The translations under genes were made by a program, and so were the position numbers. 51,554 bases of DNA from Gammaproteobacteria bacterium (GTDB lineage: Bacteria; Pseudomonadota; Gammaproteobacteria; Enterobacterales; Neiellaceae), in NCBI GenBank assembly GCA_017425245.1, contig JAFOOX010000003.1:1-51554 (forward strand), given 5' to 3'. A model generated the notes under the pieces. The model did no database searches. It saw nothing but the letters and a program-made list of their open reading frames with translations, and had not been told where the DNA came from. Positions 6,362 to 15,351 of this stretch are shown piece after piece. Numbering within the stretch: position 1 is the first letter of the stretch; every line of letters starts with the position of its first letter.

Positions 6362-8257
6362 GTGCAACAGCGGTTATTGACCCGCTATTGGCTGTTGGTG
6401 GGGCTGACCGTGAGCCTGCTGATGCTGGCGCTGGCCGTTAGCAACCGGCTGGTGGTATCGACCCTGGTGGAACGCCAGGAACAGGTGCTGACCCACACCC
6501 TGGTGCGCCAGTTCAATGCGGTGATTGCCGAGCGCCTCAACAACCTCAGCCTGATCGGCAAAGACTGGGCGTTTTGGGATGACAGTTACCGTTTCATGAC
6601 CGCTAGCCTGCCCGAGCAGGATAGCTACCTTCCCAATCTCAGTGATGACTCGCTGACGACCCTGCAGGTGGATCTCATTGCCCTGCTGACACCGTCTGCG
6701 GCCGTTCAGGCCGCACGTCTGCGTCAGGCTGATGGCAGCTATGATCTACCTCCCCCTGCTACCCTGAGCGAACTCCTGCACCATCTGCCTCCCCCCGGCA
6801 GTAGCGCTGTACGCACCGGGCTGGTGGCATTTCAGGGTATGCCAGCCGAGCTGGTGGTGGCCCCCATCCTCGATTCGGATCGCAATGGCCCCAGCCGCGG
6901 ATGGCTGCTGTTCCTGCGCTTGATCAACCGGCCGGTACTGGATCGCCTGTCACGCCAGCTGGAGCTGCCGCTGGACGTCCGCCTGTCACCCACCGCCAGC
7001 GCCATGGGTCTGGCCGATCTGGTCGAGCTGGGGCGTTTTTCCAGCCATCCGCTCAACGATCACCTGCTGGCAGCCAGCCTCAATTTCCGTGGGCTGGATG
7101 GGGATCAGGGGTTTGCCGCCACCTTGGTGATCCCGCGCCATCTGCGCGCCACCGCCCTGGAGTCGGCCCAGCTGCTGTCAGCGCTGACTCTCGCCATTGT
7201 CGCCCTGGCATTCGTGGCGCTGGGTATGCTGGTTAACCGCCTGCTGGTGCAACCGCTCAGCCAACGCATCCGCACCATCAACCGCCTCGACCTTAATGGG
7301 GAGCTCTCCCCCCTCGATAGCGCGTCCAGCCTCAGCGAGGTGGCCACCCTGAGCGCTACCGTCAACCAGCTGCTGAGCCGCTTTGATGGCATCCGCCAAG
7401 AGCTGCGTCTGACCCTGGCAGCGGTGGGTGATGCAGTACTGACCGTGCATGGCGATGGCCGCATTGAGTATGCCAACCCAGCAGCATTGGCCCTGCTCGG
7501 TCTTGAACAAGAGCACGCGGTCGGCCACAACCTGTTTGTCGTGGCCGACATCTGGCGCAGCGATGAGCAGGAACCCCACCCGCCACAGCTGCTATTGCAA
7601 GGAGCCAATGAACCACTGCGCCAGCTGTGGCGGCTGCAGCGCGGCGACCAATGGCTGTACCTCAATGCCGTTGCCTCGGGCGCGCCGGGGCTGCCGGTCA
7701 AGGTGCTGGTGCTCCACGATGTTACCCTGGAGGTAATGTCGGCCCATGCCCTCAAGGATCAGGCCAGCCACGACCCCCTGACCGGCCTGCTCAACCGCCG
7801 CGCCTTCGACGAGGTGCTCAGCCAGCTGGATCCGGGGCAGCGGCAGCCAGGCTGCCTGCTGATGATCGACATCGACCATTTCAAACCGGTTAATGACCGT
7901 TTCGGCCACAGCGCCGGCGATCAGGCACTGTGCGCGATTGCCGCCGTACTTGGTCGAAACACCCGCAGCGGCGATGCCACCGCTCGCCTCGGCGGTGACG
8001 AATTCGCGGTAATGCTGTTCAACTGCAACCGTACCGCGGCAGCGCGGGTCGCAGAACAGATCCGCCACCAGATCGCAGCCATCCGCATCGACAGCGTCGA
8101 ACAGCCACTCGGCATCAGTGCCAGCATCGGCTGGTGCGAGATCCATACCCGCGATCCGAAACTGCTGATCAATAACGCCGACCACGCCTGTTACACCGCC
8201 AAGGCGCGCGGCCGCAACACCTGCGTCGATTTCCACAGCCTCGACGACCACAGCTGA
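6362..8257 (+). CDS. Membrane-bound diguanylate cyclase (CHASE4-like, HAMP, PAS, GGDEF)
   Basis: Makes c-di-GMP from two GTP at the inner membrane. Residues about 8-30 form the first membrane helix. The periplasmic part contains DWAFWDDSY, the hallmark of CHASE4 sensor domains. A second helix lies near residues 265-290, then a HAMP-like linker, a PAS domain (about 345-450) and a C-terminal GGDEF domain starting DPLTGLLNRRAF. The active-site motif GGDEF is intact at 7991-8005, and the inhibitory I-site RSGD sits exactly five residues before it, so feedback control is expected. No EAL domain. Start: GTG 6362 is best spaced from AAGGAGG (6348-6354); TTG 6359 is the alternative. Ligand unknown. 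Confidence 0.9.
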   Translation: MQQRLLTRYWLLVGLTVSLLMLALAVSNRLVVSTLVERQEQVLTHTLVRQFNAVIAERLNNLSLIGKDWAFWDDSYRFMTASLPEQDSYLPNLSDDSLTTLQVDLIALLTPSAAVQAARLRQADGSYDLPPPATLSELLHHLPPPGSSAVRTGLVAFQGMPAELVVAPILDSDRNGPSRGWLLFLRLINRPVLDRLSRQLELPLDVRLSPTASAMGLADLVELGRFSSHPLNDHLLAASLNFRGLDGDQGFAATLVIPRHLRATALESAQLLSALTLAIVALAFVALGMLVNRLLVQPLSQRIRTINRLDLNGELSPLDSASSLSEVATLSATVNQLLSRFDGIRQELRLTLAAVGDAVLTVHGDGRIEYANPAALALLGLEQEHAVGHNLFVVADIWRSDEQEPHPPQLLLQGANEPLRQLWRLQRGDQWLYLNAVASGAPGLPVKVLVLHDVTLEVMSAHALKDQASHDPLTGLLNRRAFDEVLSQLDPGQRQPGCLLMIDIDHFKPVNDRFGHSAGDQALCAIAAVLGRNTRSGDATARLGGDEFAVMLFNCNRTAAARVAEQIRHQIAAIRIDSVEQPLGISASIGWCEIHTRDPKLLINNADHACYTAKARGRNTCVDFHSLDDHS

Positions 8258-8319
8258 ACAAGCTCACCCTCTCGTCTTTGGGTTATGCTGCTAGCTCCTG
8301 CTATCGACCGGAGTGCCCC

Positions 8320-9324
8320 ATGCGCATTGCCCTTTTCTCCGCCAAGCGCTATGACCGTGAATTTTTCGAGCTGGCCAACCACGAGCTGGGCCATAGTCTG
8401 GAGTTCTTCGATATCGGTCTGTCGGCCCGCACCGTGCGCCTGGCTCACGATGCCGAGGCAGTCTGTGCCTTCGTCAACGACGAACTCAGTGCCGCCACCC
8501 TCGAAGCCATGGCCGCCGCCAACATCAAGCTGCTGTTGATGCGTTGTGCCGGCTTCAATAACGTTGATGTGGCCGCCGCCCAGCGTTTGGGCATCAGCAT
8601 CGCCCGAGTGCCCGCCTATTCGCCCGAGGCGACCGCAGAGCACGCCGTGGCCCTGATGTTGACCCTCAACCGCCGCATCCATAAAGCCTATCAGCGCACC
8701 CGCGACGCCAACTTCAGCCTCGATGGCCTAATCGGTTTCAACATGCATGGCAAAACCGTTGGGGTTGTTGGCACCGGCCGCATTGGCCTGGCCACCGCCC
8801 GCATTCTCAAGGGCTTTGGCTGCACGTTGCTGGCCTTTGATCCTTACCCAAGCAAAGTGGCCGAAGAGATTGGTGCCACCTATGTGGATTTCGAGACGCT
8901 GCTCGGCCAGTCTGACATCATCACCCTGCACTGCCCGCTGACCACCGAAAACACCTACCTTATCAACAGCCAATCGCTCGCCAAGATGAAGCCGGGGGCA
9001 ATGCTGATCAACACCAGTCGCGGCATGCTGCTGGACTCAAGGGCTGCCATTGAGGCCCTCAAGTCAGGGCAGCTAAGCGCTCTCGGCCTCGACGTATACG
9101 ACAACGAGCAGCACCTGTTCTTTGAGGATATGTCCAACGAGGTGATTAAGGATGACGTATTCCGCCGCCTGTCGGCCTGCCACAACGTCATCTTTACCGG
9201 CCATCAGGCCTTTCTCACCCGCGAGGCCCTGACCAACATCGCCGCCACCACCCTGAACAATGCCAGCGCCTATGCCCAAGGCAAAGCCAGCGGCAACGAA
9301 GTCACGACCGTGCTTGCCCCCTAA
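8320..9324 (+). CDS. ldhA: Fermentative D-lactate dehydrogenase
   Basis: NAD-dependent reduction of pyruvate to D-lactate in the cytoplasm. The 334-residue protein matches the E. coli LdhA layout, including RCAGFNNVD near residue 75, [12 protein letters not shown], the nucleotide-binding VGTGRIG, and catalytic residues in NTSRG (Arg), DVYDNEQ (Glu) and FTGHQAFLT (His). The ATG at 8320 is preceded by GGAG; the open frame extends upstream without a better start. A rho-independent terminator follows at once. The 60-bp gap from the diguanylate cyclase has no strong terminator, so read-through from that gene is possible. Confidence 0.93.
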   Translation: MRIALFSAKRYDREFFELANHELGHSLEFFDIGLSARTVRLAHDAEAVCAFVNDELSAATLEAMAAANIKLLLMRCAGFNNVDVAAAQRLGISIARVPAYSPEATAEHAVALMLTLNRRIHKAYQRTRDANFSLDGLIGFNMHGKTVGVVGTGRIGLATARILKGFGCTLLAFDPYPSKVAEEIGATYVDFETLLGQSDIITLHCPLTTENTYLINSQSLAKMKPGAMLINTSRGMLLDSRAAIEALKSGQLSALGLDVYDNEQHLFFEDMSNEVIKDDVFRRLSACHNVIFTGHQAFLTREALTNIAATTLNNASAYAQGKASGNEVTTVLAP

Positions 9325-9333
9325 TCGGGATCA

Positions 9334-9359
9334 CGCCGACCCGCAACGGGTCGGCGTTT
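9334..9359 (+). terminator. Terminator of ldhA
   Basis: CGCCGACCCG-CAA-CGGGTCGGCG, a perfect 10-bp stem followed by a short TTT run, 10 bp after the ldhA stop. Confidence 0.75.
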
Positions 9360-9401
9360 CAATCACAACTCGCAAATTGCGCCTGCCAGTTGTCTGCCTC
9401 T

Positions 9402-9430
9402 TTGACAGCACTGTACCCAGCGCCTAGCAT
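9402..9430 (+). promoter_or_regulatory. Candidate sigma-70 promoter of the chemoreceptor gene
   Basis: TTGACA (9402-9407), a 17-bp spacer, then TAGCAT (9425-9430), about 65 bp upstream of the start codon. The -35 box is perfect and the -10 box matches four of six positions. A weaker sigma-28-like TAAG..CATAA arrangement lies closer to the gene. Confidence 0.5.
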
Positions 9431-9494
9431 TTTGCCGAGATGGCCCATAAGTCTCTGTAAAATTGTCGTTCATAACTCTCATCAGGTACCTGGC

Positions 9495-11114
9495 ATGGCA
9501 CTACTCAACAATATTTCGATCCGCGGCAAGATTATTGCTTTGGCGGTCACCGTTGCCGTCGGTTTGATCGCCATTCTCTGGCTGGGTAACAACGCCCTTA
9601 CTGCCGCTTCAGAACGACTGACCCAATTGGAGCAAATCTACTATCCGGTGTTGGCCCGTTCCACCGCCAATGCCCAGCAGCTGGAACGGATGGCGGAAAC
9701 CTTCAGCACCGCCGTAACCATCGGCGAGCTGGATGCTCTGGCTAATACCGAAACCTTGCTCACCGCCATGAACGATGCCTTCAAATTGCAGCGTGACAAG
9801 CTGCCGGAAGCGGCCAGCGTGATCGACTCGTTGGTCAGCCAGACAGCAGCCTATCATCGCGATGCCAAAACACTGGCCGCTGGCCTGATTGATGGCTCGC
9901 TACCGATGGACCAGGTGCAGGCCAAGGCCGCCACCGTCAGCAGCGAGTTGGATCAGCTCAAGGTGGCGTTGGCCAAATTCCAAAGCGATAGCGAAAAGGC
10001 ATTCACTTCACTGGTGGCAGAAGCCAATGCCAACGCCAGTCAGACCCGCATCACCAACCGCATCATTGGCATCATCGTACTGCTAATAGTTGGCACCGGC
10101 GGCTGGCTGATTGCCGGTAACATCAGCCGCAGCGTGCTCAAGGTGGCGCGCTCGCTCGAAGCCATGGCCCAGGGCGATGGCGACCTGACGGTGCGCCTGC
10201 ACCATGATGGCAAAGATGAACTGGGGGAACTGGTCAACGCTTTTAACCAGTTCATCAGCAAACTGCGCGACTCGATCCGCGCCGTCGTCGACAGCGTGTC
10301 GCAGCTGCGCGCCACCACCAGCCAGCTGGCAGACAGCAGCAATGCCGCAACAGCACAGATTGCCGCTCAGGGGAATGCCATAGAGCAGACCACCACAGCC
10401 CTGTCCGAGATGTTCATGACCGTCAAACATGTAGCCGAACATGCCGCTGAGGCCAGTAACGCCGCCACCAGCGCCGACAGCGAAGCGCGCAACGGTAGCG
10501 CCGTGGTCAACCGCACCATCGCCGCCATCAATGATCTGGCTGGCGAAGTGGCCTCCACCGCCCAGGCGATCAGCCAGTTGGAGGGTTACACCAGCAACGT
10601 CGGCACCATTCTCGCCACCATCCGGGGTATTGCCGAGCAGACCAACCTGCTGGCCCTCAACGCGGCCATCGAAGCAGCACGCGCTGGCGAGCAGGGGCGC
10701 GGCTTTGCCGTGGTCGCTGACGAAGTGCGCAACCTGGCATCGCGCACCCAGCAATCCACCGTCGAGATCCAGGAGGTGCTGGGCGAACTGCAGCAATCGG
10801 CCAAAGGCGCCGTACAGGCAATGCAACGCGGCACCGACATGGCCCGCCGTGGCGTCGAACAATCGGATGTGGCCGGCAATTCGTTGCGCGCCATCACCGA
10901 CAAGGTGTCAGCTATCACCGTGGTCAACAGCCAGATCGCCACAGCCACCGAAGAGCAGGCCCAAACCTCGCAGCTGATCCAGGGCTACGTCCATGAGATC
11001 CATCAGATGGCCCAGGATGCGATCAGTGCCACCAGTGAGCTGGATAACGTCAGCCAGGCACTGCAACAGGTCACTGACAATCTGAACCAGATTACTGGCC
11101 AGTTCCGGGTTTAG
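9495..11114 (+). CDS. Methyl-accepting chemotaxis protein
   Basis: Transmembrane chemoreceptor of about 539 residues. A helix at about 12-32 is followed by a mostly helical periplasmic domain of about 155 residues, a second helix ([19 protein letters not shown]), HAMP ([19 protein letters not shown]) and a long cytoplasmic coiled coil. The hairpin tip [20 protein letters not shown] and the following [12 protein letters not shown] are the invariant CheA/CheW contact region. Start ATG 9495 ([13 protein letters not shown]) places the first helix correctly; the longer frame from 9390 begins with unlikely residues. No C-terminal NWETF-type CheR tether is seen. The ligand cannot be deduced. Monocistronic, with a terminator after it. 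Confidence 0.92.
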   Translation: MALLNNISIRGKIIALAVTVAVGLIAILWLGNNALTAASERLTQLEQIYYPVLARSTANAQQLERMAETFSTAVTIGELDALANTETLLTAMNDAFKLQRDKLPEAASVIDSLVSQTAAYHRDAKTLAAGLIDGSLPMDQVQAKAATVSSELDQLKVALAKFQSDSEKAFTSLVAEANANASQTRITNRIIGIIVLLIVGTGGWLIAGNISRSVLKVARSLEAMAQGDGDLTVRLHHDGKDELGELVNAFNQFISKLRDSIRAVVDSVSQLRATTSQLADSSNAATAQIAAQGNAIEQTTTALSEMFMTVKHVAEHAAEASNAATSADSEARNGSAVVNRTIAAINDLAGEVASTAQAISQLEGYTSNVGTILATIRGIAEQTNLLALNAAIEAARAGEQGRGFAVVADEVRNLASRTQQSTVEIQEVLGELQQSAKGAVQAMQRGTDMARRGVEQSDVAGNSLRAITDKVSAITVVNSQIATATEEQAQTSQLIQGYVHEIHQMAQDAISATSELDNVSQALQQVTDNLNQITGQFRV

Positions 11115-11135
11115 CTGTCCCGGGCGAGAACAACA

Positions 11136-11157
11136 GGCGGAGCCCACTCCGCCTTTC
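11136..11157 (+). terminator. Terminator between chemoreceptor and first porin unit
   Basis: GGCGGAG-CCCA-CTCCGCC followed by TTTCT. A near-identical copy (12836-12857) precedes the second porin, showing that this terminator was duplicated with the unit. Confidence 0.65.
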
Positions 11158-11177
11158 TAGAGAGAGGAACATACAGC

Positions 11178-12377
11178 ATGAAACAGACCATCACCTGGTT
11201 GGCGCTGCTGCCGTGGGCCGCGCTCAGCGTCACCGCCCTGGCAGACGAAGCAGCAGATGCGCGGGTCACCAAACTGGAGCAGGAACTGGCTGAGGTAAAA
11301 GCCCGCCAGGACGCTTCAAGCTGGACAGACCGCTTTAAAGTCAATGGCTTTGCCTCGGTAGCTGTAGGCACGGCGAGTAATGACGCCGGTTTTTATGGCT
11401 ATGATGAGGATGCCGAATGGCTACCCGATTCTGTACTGGGTTTGCAGATGACCTTCAACGTCAATGAGCAGACCGAAGCCACTGTTCAGTTACAGGCCCG
11501 TGGTGCCGACGACTGGGACCCGAAAATTGAGTGGGCCTTCCTTGCCTACACCTTTGACAATGGCACCAAGCTACGCGGCGGCAAGCTACGGTTACCTTTG
11601 TACATGTATTCAGATTATCTGGAAGTGGGTTACGCCTATCCATTTGCCCGCCCCTCTGTCGATGTTTACAGCCTGGTCCCCTTCTCATCGTACACCGGCG
11701 TTGATGCGCTCATTCCGGTAGCGATTGGCGATTCAACGCTAACCTTCCAGCCGTTTGTCGGTGAAGCCAGCATTAACAGCCGGGGGACCTACGTAGACTT
11801 CAAGTCGATGCTCGGCATGGTGGCGCTGCTGGAATATGGCAACTATACCCTTCGGGGCATCCACGGAATCGATAAACTTGAGTCAGATCCCAACGGCCCG
11901 TTAAGCATCCTCAACGACATTGATTCCGGCTTTACCGGCGTGGCGGCCAGCTACGACAACGGTGATTACTTCATCATTGCAGAAGGGGCACGCATATTTA
12001 ACGAAGGAGCCTATCGCGATGTCGATTCCGCATACCTCGCGCTTGGCTATCGCTTCGATGCCTTTACCCCCTATCTGGTCGTTGGCCAAAGCAAGTCAAC
12101 TGACGATGACAAGCGTGACGGGCTTGCCGCACTTGGTTTAAGAAGCAGCCTTGACATTCGCAGAACAACAGTTGCTGCTGGCTTGCGATGGGACTTTATG
12201 CCGCAACTGGCGCTCAAGTTTGACGTGACACGCGCCAGTGGCTTTGATGGAACTACGGGCGGCATGGCCAGCAATGAAGGCGTCATTAATATCCCCGGCG
12301 CCGGCCCCACTGGCATCAACACCGCCACTTACGACGACACCACCATCTACAGCATCGTTCTCGATGCGGTGTTTTAA
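11178..12377 (+). CDS. Outer-membrane porin-like beta-barrel protein (paralogue 1)
   Basis: 399 residues. A signal peptide (1-22, cut after ALA in TALADEA) is followed by a short coiled coil (DARVTKLEQELAEVKARQ), as in trimeric porins with an N-terminal periplasmic coil. The rest is rich in alternating aromatic strands, with GYAYPFARPS near residue 155 and the C-terminal VLDAVF ending in Phe, the BAM recognition signal. I cannot assign a precise substrate class; the small phosphate-binding-like protein just downstream hints at an anion. It forms a two-gene unit with 12390-12806. Residues about 43-100 are almost identical at DNA level to paralogue 2, far more than the remainder, which indicates gene conversion. 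Confidence 0.8.
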   Translation: MKQTITWLALLPWAALSVTALADEAADARVTKLEQELAEVKARQDASSWTDRFKVNGFASVAVGTASNDAGFYGYDEDAEWLPDSVLGLQMTFNVNEQTEATVQLQARGADDWDPKIEWAFLAYTFDNGTKLRGGKLRLPLYMYSDYLEVGYAYPFARPSVDVYSLVPFSSYTGVDALIPVAIGDSTLTFQPFVGEASINSRGTYVDFKSMLGMVALLEYGNYTLRGIHGIDKLESDPNGPLSILNDIDSGFTGVAASYDNGDYFIIAEGARIFNEGAYRDVDSAYLALGYRFDAFTPYLVVGQSKSTDDDKRDGLAALGLRSSLDIRRTTVAAGLRWDFMPQLALKFDVTRASGFDGTTGGMASNEGVINIPGAGPTGINTATYDDTTIYSIVLDAVF

Positions 12378-12389
12378 GGAGTTCAACAG

Positions 12390-12806
12390 ATGAAAATGCT
12401 CCTTCGCTTGTGCTTTCTCATTGGTGCGACCATCGCCAGCAGCGTTTACGCAGGTGTCGTGTTGGTCGGCCACCCTGGCATCGGCGGTACCTTAACCGCA
12501 GAGCAAGCCGCAGCACTCTATCTTGGCAAAAGCAACAAATTGCCCAATGGCAACAGTGCCGTCATTCTTGAGTTACAGAGTGGCAGCCCGCTCAGAGTGG
12601 AATTCCACGACAAAGTGACCACCAAAACTGAAGCCCAGTTACAATCGTACTGGTCGCGCTTGGTCTTCACTGGCAAAGGCACGCCGCCGACTCAGCTCAA
12701 AGACGAGGACCAGATGAAATACGCCATCGCATCCAGCCCTAATGCCGTCGGCTATATCGACGAGTCAAAGGTTGATGCCAGCGTTATCGTGCTACTGAAA
12801 CCCTGA
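12390..12806 (+). CDS. Small periplasmic phosphate-binding-like protein (paralogue 1)
   Basis: 138 residues with a signal peptide (cut near VYAGV). It contains GVVLVGHPGIGGTL, then YLGKSNKLPNG, VEFHDKV, YWSRLVFTGKG and GYIDES, the pattern of short PstS-like periplasmic proteins annotated as phosphate ABC transporter substrate-binding proteins. It is about half the length of true PstS, so it corresponds to a single lobe and may not work in an ABC transporter. Its start lies 12 bp after the porin stop with GGAG upstream, so the two are co-transcribed. The role with the porin is unproven. Confidence 0.8.
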   Translation: MKMLLRLCFLIGATIASSVYAGVVLVGHPGIGGTLTAEQAAALYLGKSNKLPNGNSAVILELQSGSPLRVEFHDKVTTKTEAQLQSYWSRLVFTGKGTPPTQLKDEDQMKYAIASSPNAVGYIDESKVDASVIVLLKP

Positions 12807-12835
12807 GCCTGTTTAGCCACAGGCAGCATAACAAT

Positions 12836-12857
12836 CAGGCGGAGCCCACTCCGCTTT
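12836..12857 (+). terminator. Duplicated terminator before second porin
   Basis: GGCGGAG-CCCA-CTCCGC followed by TTTCTT, equivalent to 11136-11157. Confidence 0.55.
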
Positions 12858-12878
12858 CTTGAGAGAGGAACTTACGGC

Positions 12879-14075
12879 ATGAAACAGACCAACCTCTGGC
12901 TGGCGCTGCTCCCTTGGGCCGCCCTCAGCACCAACGCTCTGGCCGATGAGGCTACCGATGCGCGGGTCACCAAACTGGAACAGGAGCTAGCCGCAGTCAA
13001 AGCTCGCCAAGACGCCTCCAGCTGGACAGACCGCTTTAAGGTCAATGGTTTTGCCTCGGTAGCTGTAGGCACGGCGAGTAATGATGCCGGTTTTTATGGC
13101 TATGATGAGGATGCCGAATGGCTACCCGATTCTGTGCTGGGTTTGCAGATGACCTTCAACGTCAATGAGCAAACCGAAGCCACAGTGCAGCTGCAGGCCC
13201 GTGGCGCCGATGATTGGGACCCGGATATCGAATGGGCCTTCTTGGCTTATACCTTCGACAATGGCACCAAGCTGCGCGCAGGCAAGCTTCGTCTACCGCT
13301 CTATATGTATTCTGACTATCTGGATGTGGGCTATGCCTACCCCTTTGCCCGCCCCAGCGTTGATGTCTACTCGCTAGTCGATTTCTCCAGCTATACCGGT
13401 GTGGATCTCCTGCTGCCGCTGGACCTCGGCAGTTCGAGCCTGACACTGCAACCTTTTGGTGGCAGCATGACCGACGATGTCGGCAGCAACGAGGTTACCC
13501 TCAAGAACATTATTGGCCTGGTTGGCCAGTGGGAGTGGGATAGCCTGACGCTGCGGGCGATCTATGGTCAGGGTGATCTGGAAACGGATCCGCTTGGTTC
13601 GCTAGGGCTCATCAATGACACCGATGCCGAATTCAACGGCATCGCCGCCAGTTATGATCCGGGCAACTATTTCATTACGGCCGAGTTTGCCCGCCGCAAG
13701 AATGAAGGCGTCTACCCCGATGCCGATGCCGGTTATGTCGTGGGTGGCTATCGCTTCGACGAGTTCACCCCGTACCTGATGGTGGGCCAAACCGAAACCA
13801 CCGATGACGACGAGCGTGACGCCCTCGCCGCCCTCGGCCTGCGCAGTGGCTTTGACATCCGCCGCACCACCTACAGCGCCGGCATTCGTTGGGACTTTAT
13901 GCCACAGCTGGCACTCAAGTTCGACGTGACCAAGGCCGACAGCTTTGATGACACCACGGGCGGTCTGGGCAGCAACGCCGGCATCGTCAATACCATCGCC
14001 GGCCCACAATACGTTAATCTGGGCACCTACGATGACACCACCATCTACAGCATCATCCTTGATGCCGTGTTTTAA
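12879..14075 (+). CDS. Outer-membrane porin-like beta-barrel protein (paralogue 2)
   Basis: 398 residues, colinear with the protein at 11178-12377. It has the same signal peptide type (ALADEATDARVT), the same N-terminal coiled coil, the identical block FKVNGFASVAVGT, and the same ending ILDAVF. The middle (residues about 175-270), where surface loops would be, is divergent, suggesting different selectivity or immune/phage exposure. The upstream 45 bp, including terminator and ribosome-binding site, is also duplicated. It is followed 12 bp later by its own phosphate-binding-like partner. Confidence 0.8.
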   Translation: MKQTNLWLALLPWAALSTNALADEATDARVTKLEQELAAVKARQDASSWTDRFKVNGFASVAVGTASNDAGFYGYDEDAEWLPDSVLGLQMTFNVNEQTEATVQLQARGADDWDPDIEWAFLAYTFDNGTKLRAGKLRLPLYMYSDYLDVGYAYPFARPSVDVYSLVDFSSYTGVDLLLPLDLGSSSLTLQPFGGSMTDDVGSNEVTLKNIIGLVGQWEWDSLTLRAIYGQGDLETDPLGSLGLINDTDAEFNGIAASYDPGNYFITAEFARRKNEGVYPDADAGYVVGGYRFDEFTPYLMVGQTETTDDDERDALAALGLRSGFDIRRTTYSAGIRWDFMPQLALKFDVTKADSFDDTTGGLGSNAGIVNTIAGPQYVNLGTYDDTTIYSIILDAVF

Positions 14076-14087
14076 GGAGGCCAGCCC

Positions 14088-14504
14088 ATGAAAAATCTGT
14101 TGCAGACTCTGGTGCTGGTTAGCGCGATGAGCGCCGGCCTCGCGGATGCGGGTGTTGTGCTGGTCGGTAACCCGGCCATTGGCGGCACCCTGACGGCCGA
14201 TCAGGCCTCAGCCCTCTATCTCGGCAAAGGCAACAAGCTGCCCAATGGCAGCCCCGCTGTCGTCTACGAGCTGGAAAACGGTAACGCCTTGCGGGTGGAC
14301 TTTCACGACAAGGTCACCGGCAAAAGCGAAGCCCAACTGCAATCGTACTGGTCACGGTTGGTGTTTACCGGCAAAGGCTCACCGCCCACCCAGTTGGCCA
14401 ACACCGGGCTGATGAAGTCCACCATTGCCAGCACCCCCAATGCGGTGGGCTATATCGATGAGTCGGAAGTCGACGCCAGCGTGATCGTGCTGCTCAAACC
14501 CTGA
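14088..14504 (+). CDS. Small periplasmic phosphate-binding-like protein (paralogue 2)
   Basis: 138 residues, the same length as its paralogue at 12390-12806 and similar throughout: signal peptide, VVLVGNPAIGGTL, YLGKGNKLPNG, VDFHDKV, YWSRLVFTGKG, ESEVDASVIVLLKP. RBS AAGGAGG precedes the ATG. It completes the second porin/binding-protein unit and is followed by a bidirectional-looking terminator. The function is inferred only from family resemblance. Confidence 0.8.
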   Translation: MKNLLQTLVLVSAMSAGLADAGVVLVGNPAIGGTLTADQASALYLGKGNKLPNGSPAVVYELENGNALRVDFHDKVTGKSEAQLQSYWSRLVFTGKGSPPTQLANTGLMKSTIASTPNAVGYIDESEVDASVIVLLKP

Positions 14505-14513
14505 GCCAGCACT

Positions 14514-14850
14514 TCACCCACCTTGCAAGGCGCCTGCGGGCGCCTTGTTGTTTGGCGGGGCCGCAGAGGCCCCTCGCTGGCGGAACCAGGCCGGCACCAG
14601 CGCCCCGATCAGCACCACCCGCAGTAGCGGCATCTGGCGCATGCTGCTGCTGACCGCCATCAGCCAGTGCTGCACCATCCAGCCAGCGATCCCCATCACC
14701 AGCGCCATGGCCAGGGCGTCGGCCAGCCGCCGCTGCCAGCCATCCCCCCCAGCGCTGCAGCCAGTGGCAGTCGATGATGGCGGCCGTGGCCATGGCGGCC
14801 ACTGCGGGCAGCAGCATCCACGGATAGCGGCGCCAGCCCCCGCTACATCA
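14514..14850 (-). pseudogene. Small membrane protein with a frameshift in a G7 tract
   Basis: Two minus-strand frames join across a homopolymer (C7 on the plus strand at 14744-14750). The first gives MLLPAVAAMATAAIIDCHWLQRW, a hydrophobic helix. If one G is removed, the frame continues through GWQRRLADALAMALVMG, then two more hydrophobic stretches (to VVLIGALVPAWF), and stops at 14514. The product would be about 85-110 residues with three membrane helices. No normal start codon exists upstream of the ATG at 14817, although the frame is open back to the HIT gene stop. It could be a sequencing error, a contingency locus or a decayed gene. Family not recognised. Confidence 0.4.
14527..14552 (+). 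terminator. Terminator after second porin unit
   Basis: AAGGCGCC-TGCG-GGCGCCTT followed by GTTGTTT, 22 bp after the stop. Confidence 0.7.
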
Positions 14851-15288
14851 GGCCAAGGCCAGGGCGCGTTTGAATTCCGGGTAATCAAGCACGGCACACA
14901 GGGCCTCAATGCGGGCCAGCTGCAACTGGGGTGACATCGGCCGTGGCTGGTGATTGCCCCACACCGGCCGTGGCCAGCAGCTATCCTCCAGCTGACGCGC
15001 TACATGGTGGATGTGCAACTGACGCACTACGTTACCGATGGCCGCCACATTGAGCTTGTAAGGGTCAAAGGCTCGGCGCATGGCATTACCCAGCGCCCGG
15101 CACTCGCGCCAGAACTGGGCCTGTTCGCAGCCCGAGAGGTCGTAAAGCTCCACCAGCCCCGCCTGCATCGGCACCAGAATGAACCAGGGAAAGACCGCAT
15201 CGTTCATCAGCAGCAAGCGACACAGAGGAAAGTCACCAACATGCAGGGTGTCGGCCGCCAGTCGCGGGTCCAGCTCAAAGTTGTCCAT
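14848..15288 (-). CDS. HIT family protein
   Basis: 146 residues. The histidine-triad motif appears as QLHIHHVARQ near residues 90-99, following GNVVRQ. The N-terminal part FELDPRLAADTLHVGDFPLCRLLLMND is typical of the short proteobacterial HIT proteins that are not GalT or Hint proper. HIT enzymes are nucleotidyl hydrolases or transferases; the substrate here is unknown. The last His of the canonical HxHxHxx motif is replaced (H-I-H-H-V-A-R), as is common in this subgroup. Its stop overlaps the start region of the frameshifted membrane gene. Confidence 0.85.
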   Translation of the reverse strand: MDNFELDPRLAADTLHVGDFPLCRLLLMNDAVFPWFILVPMQAGLVELYDLSGCEQAQFWRECRALGNAMRRAFDPYKLNVAAIGNVVRQLHIHHVARQLEDSCWPRPVWGNHQPRPMSPQLQLARIEALCAVLDYPEFKRALALA

Positions 15289-15302
15289 CGCTCACCTCAT
15301 TA

Positions 15303-15333
15303 AAAACAACGGCCCCGCAGGGCCGTTGGCATT
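15303..15333 (-). terminator. Terminator of yibI-yibH
   Basis: Minus strand: AACGGCCC-TGCG-GGGCCGTT followed by GTTTTT. Confidence 0.75.
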
Positions 15334-15351
15334 GGTCAAAACGGTTTGAAC

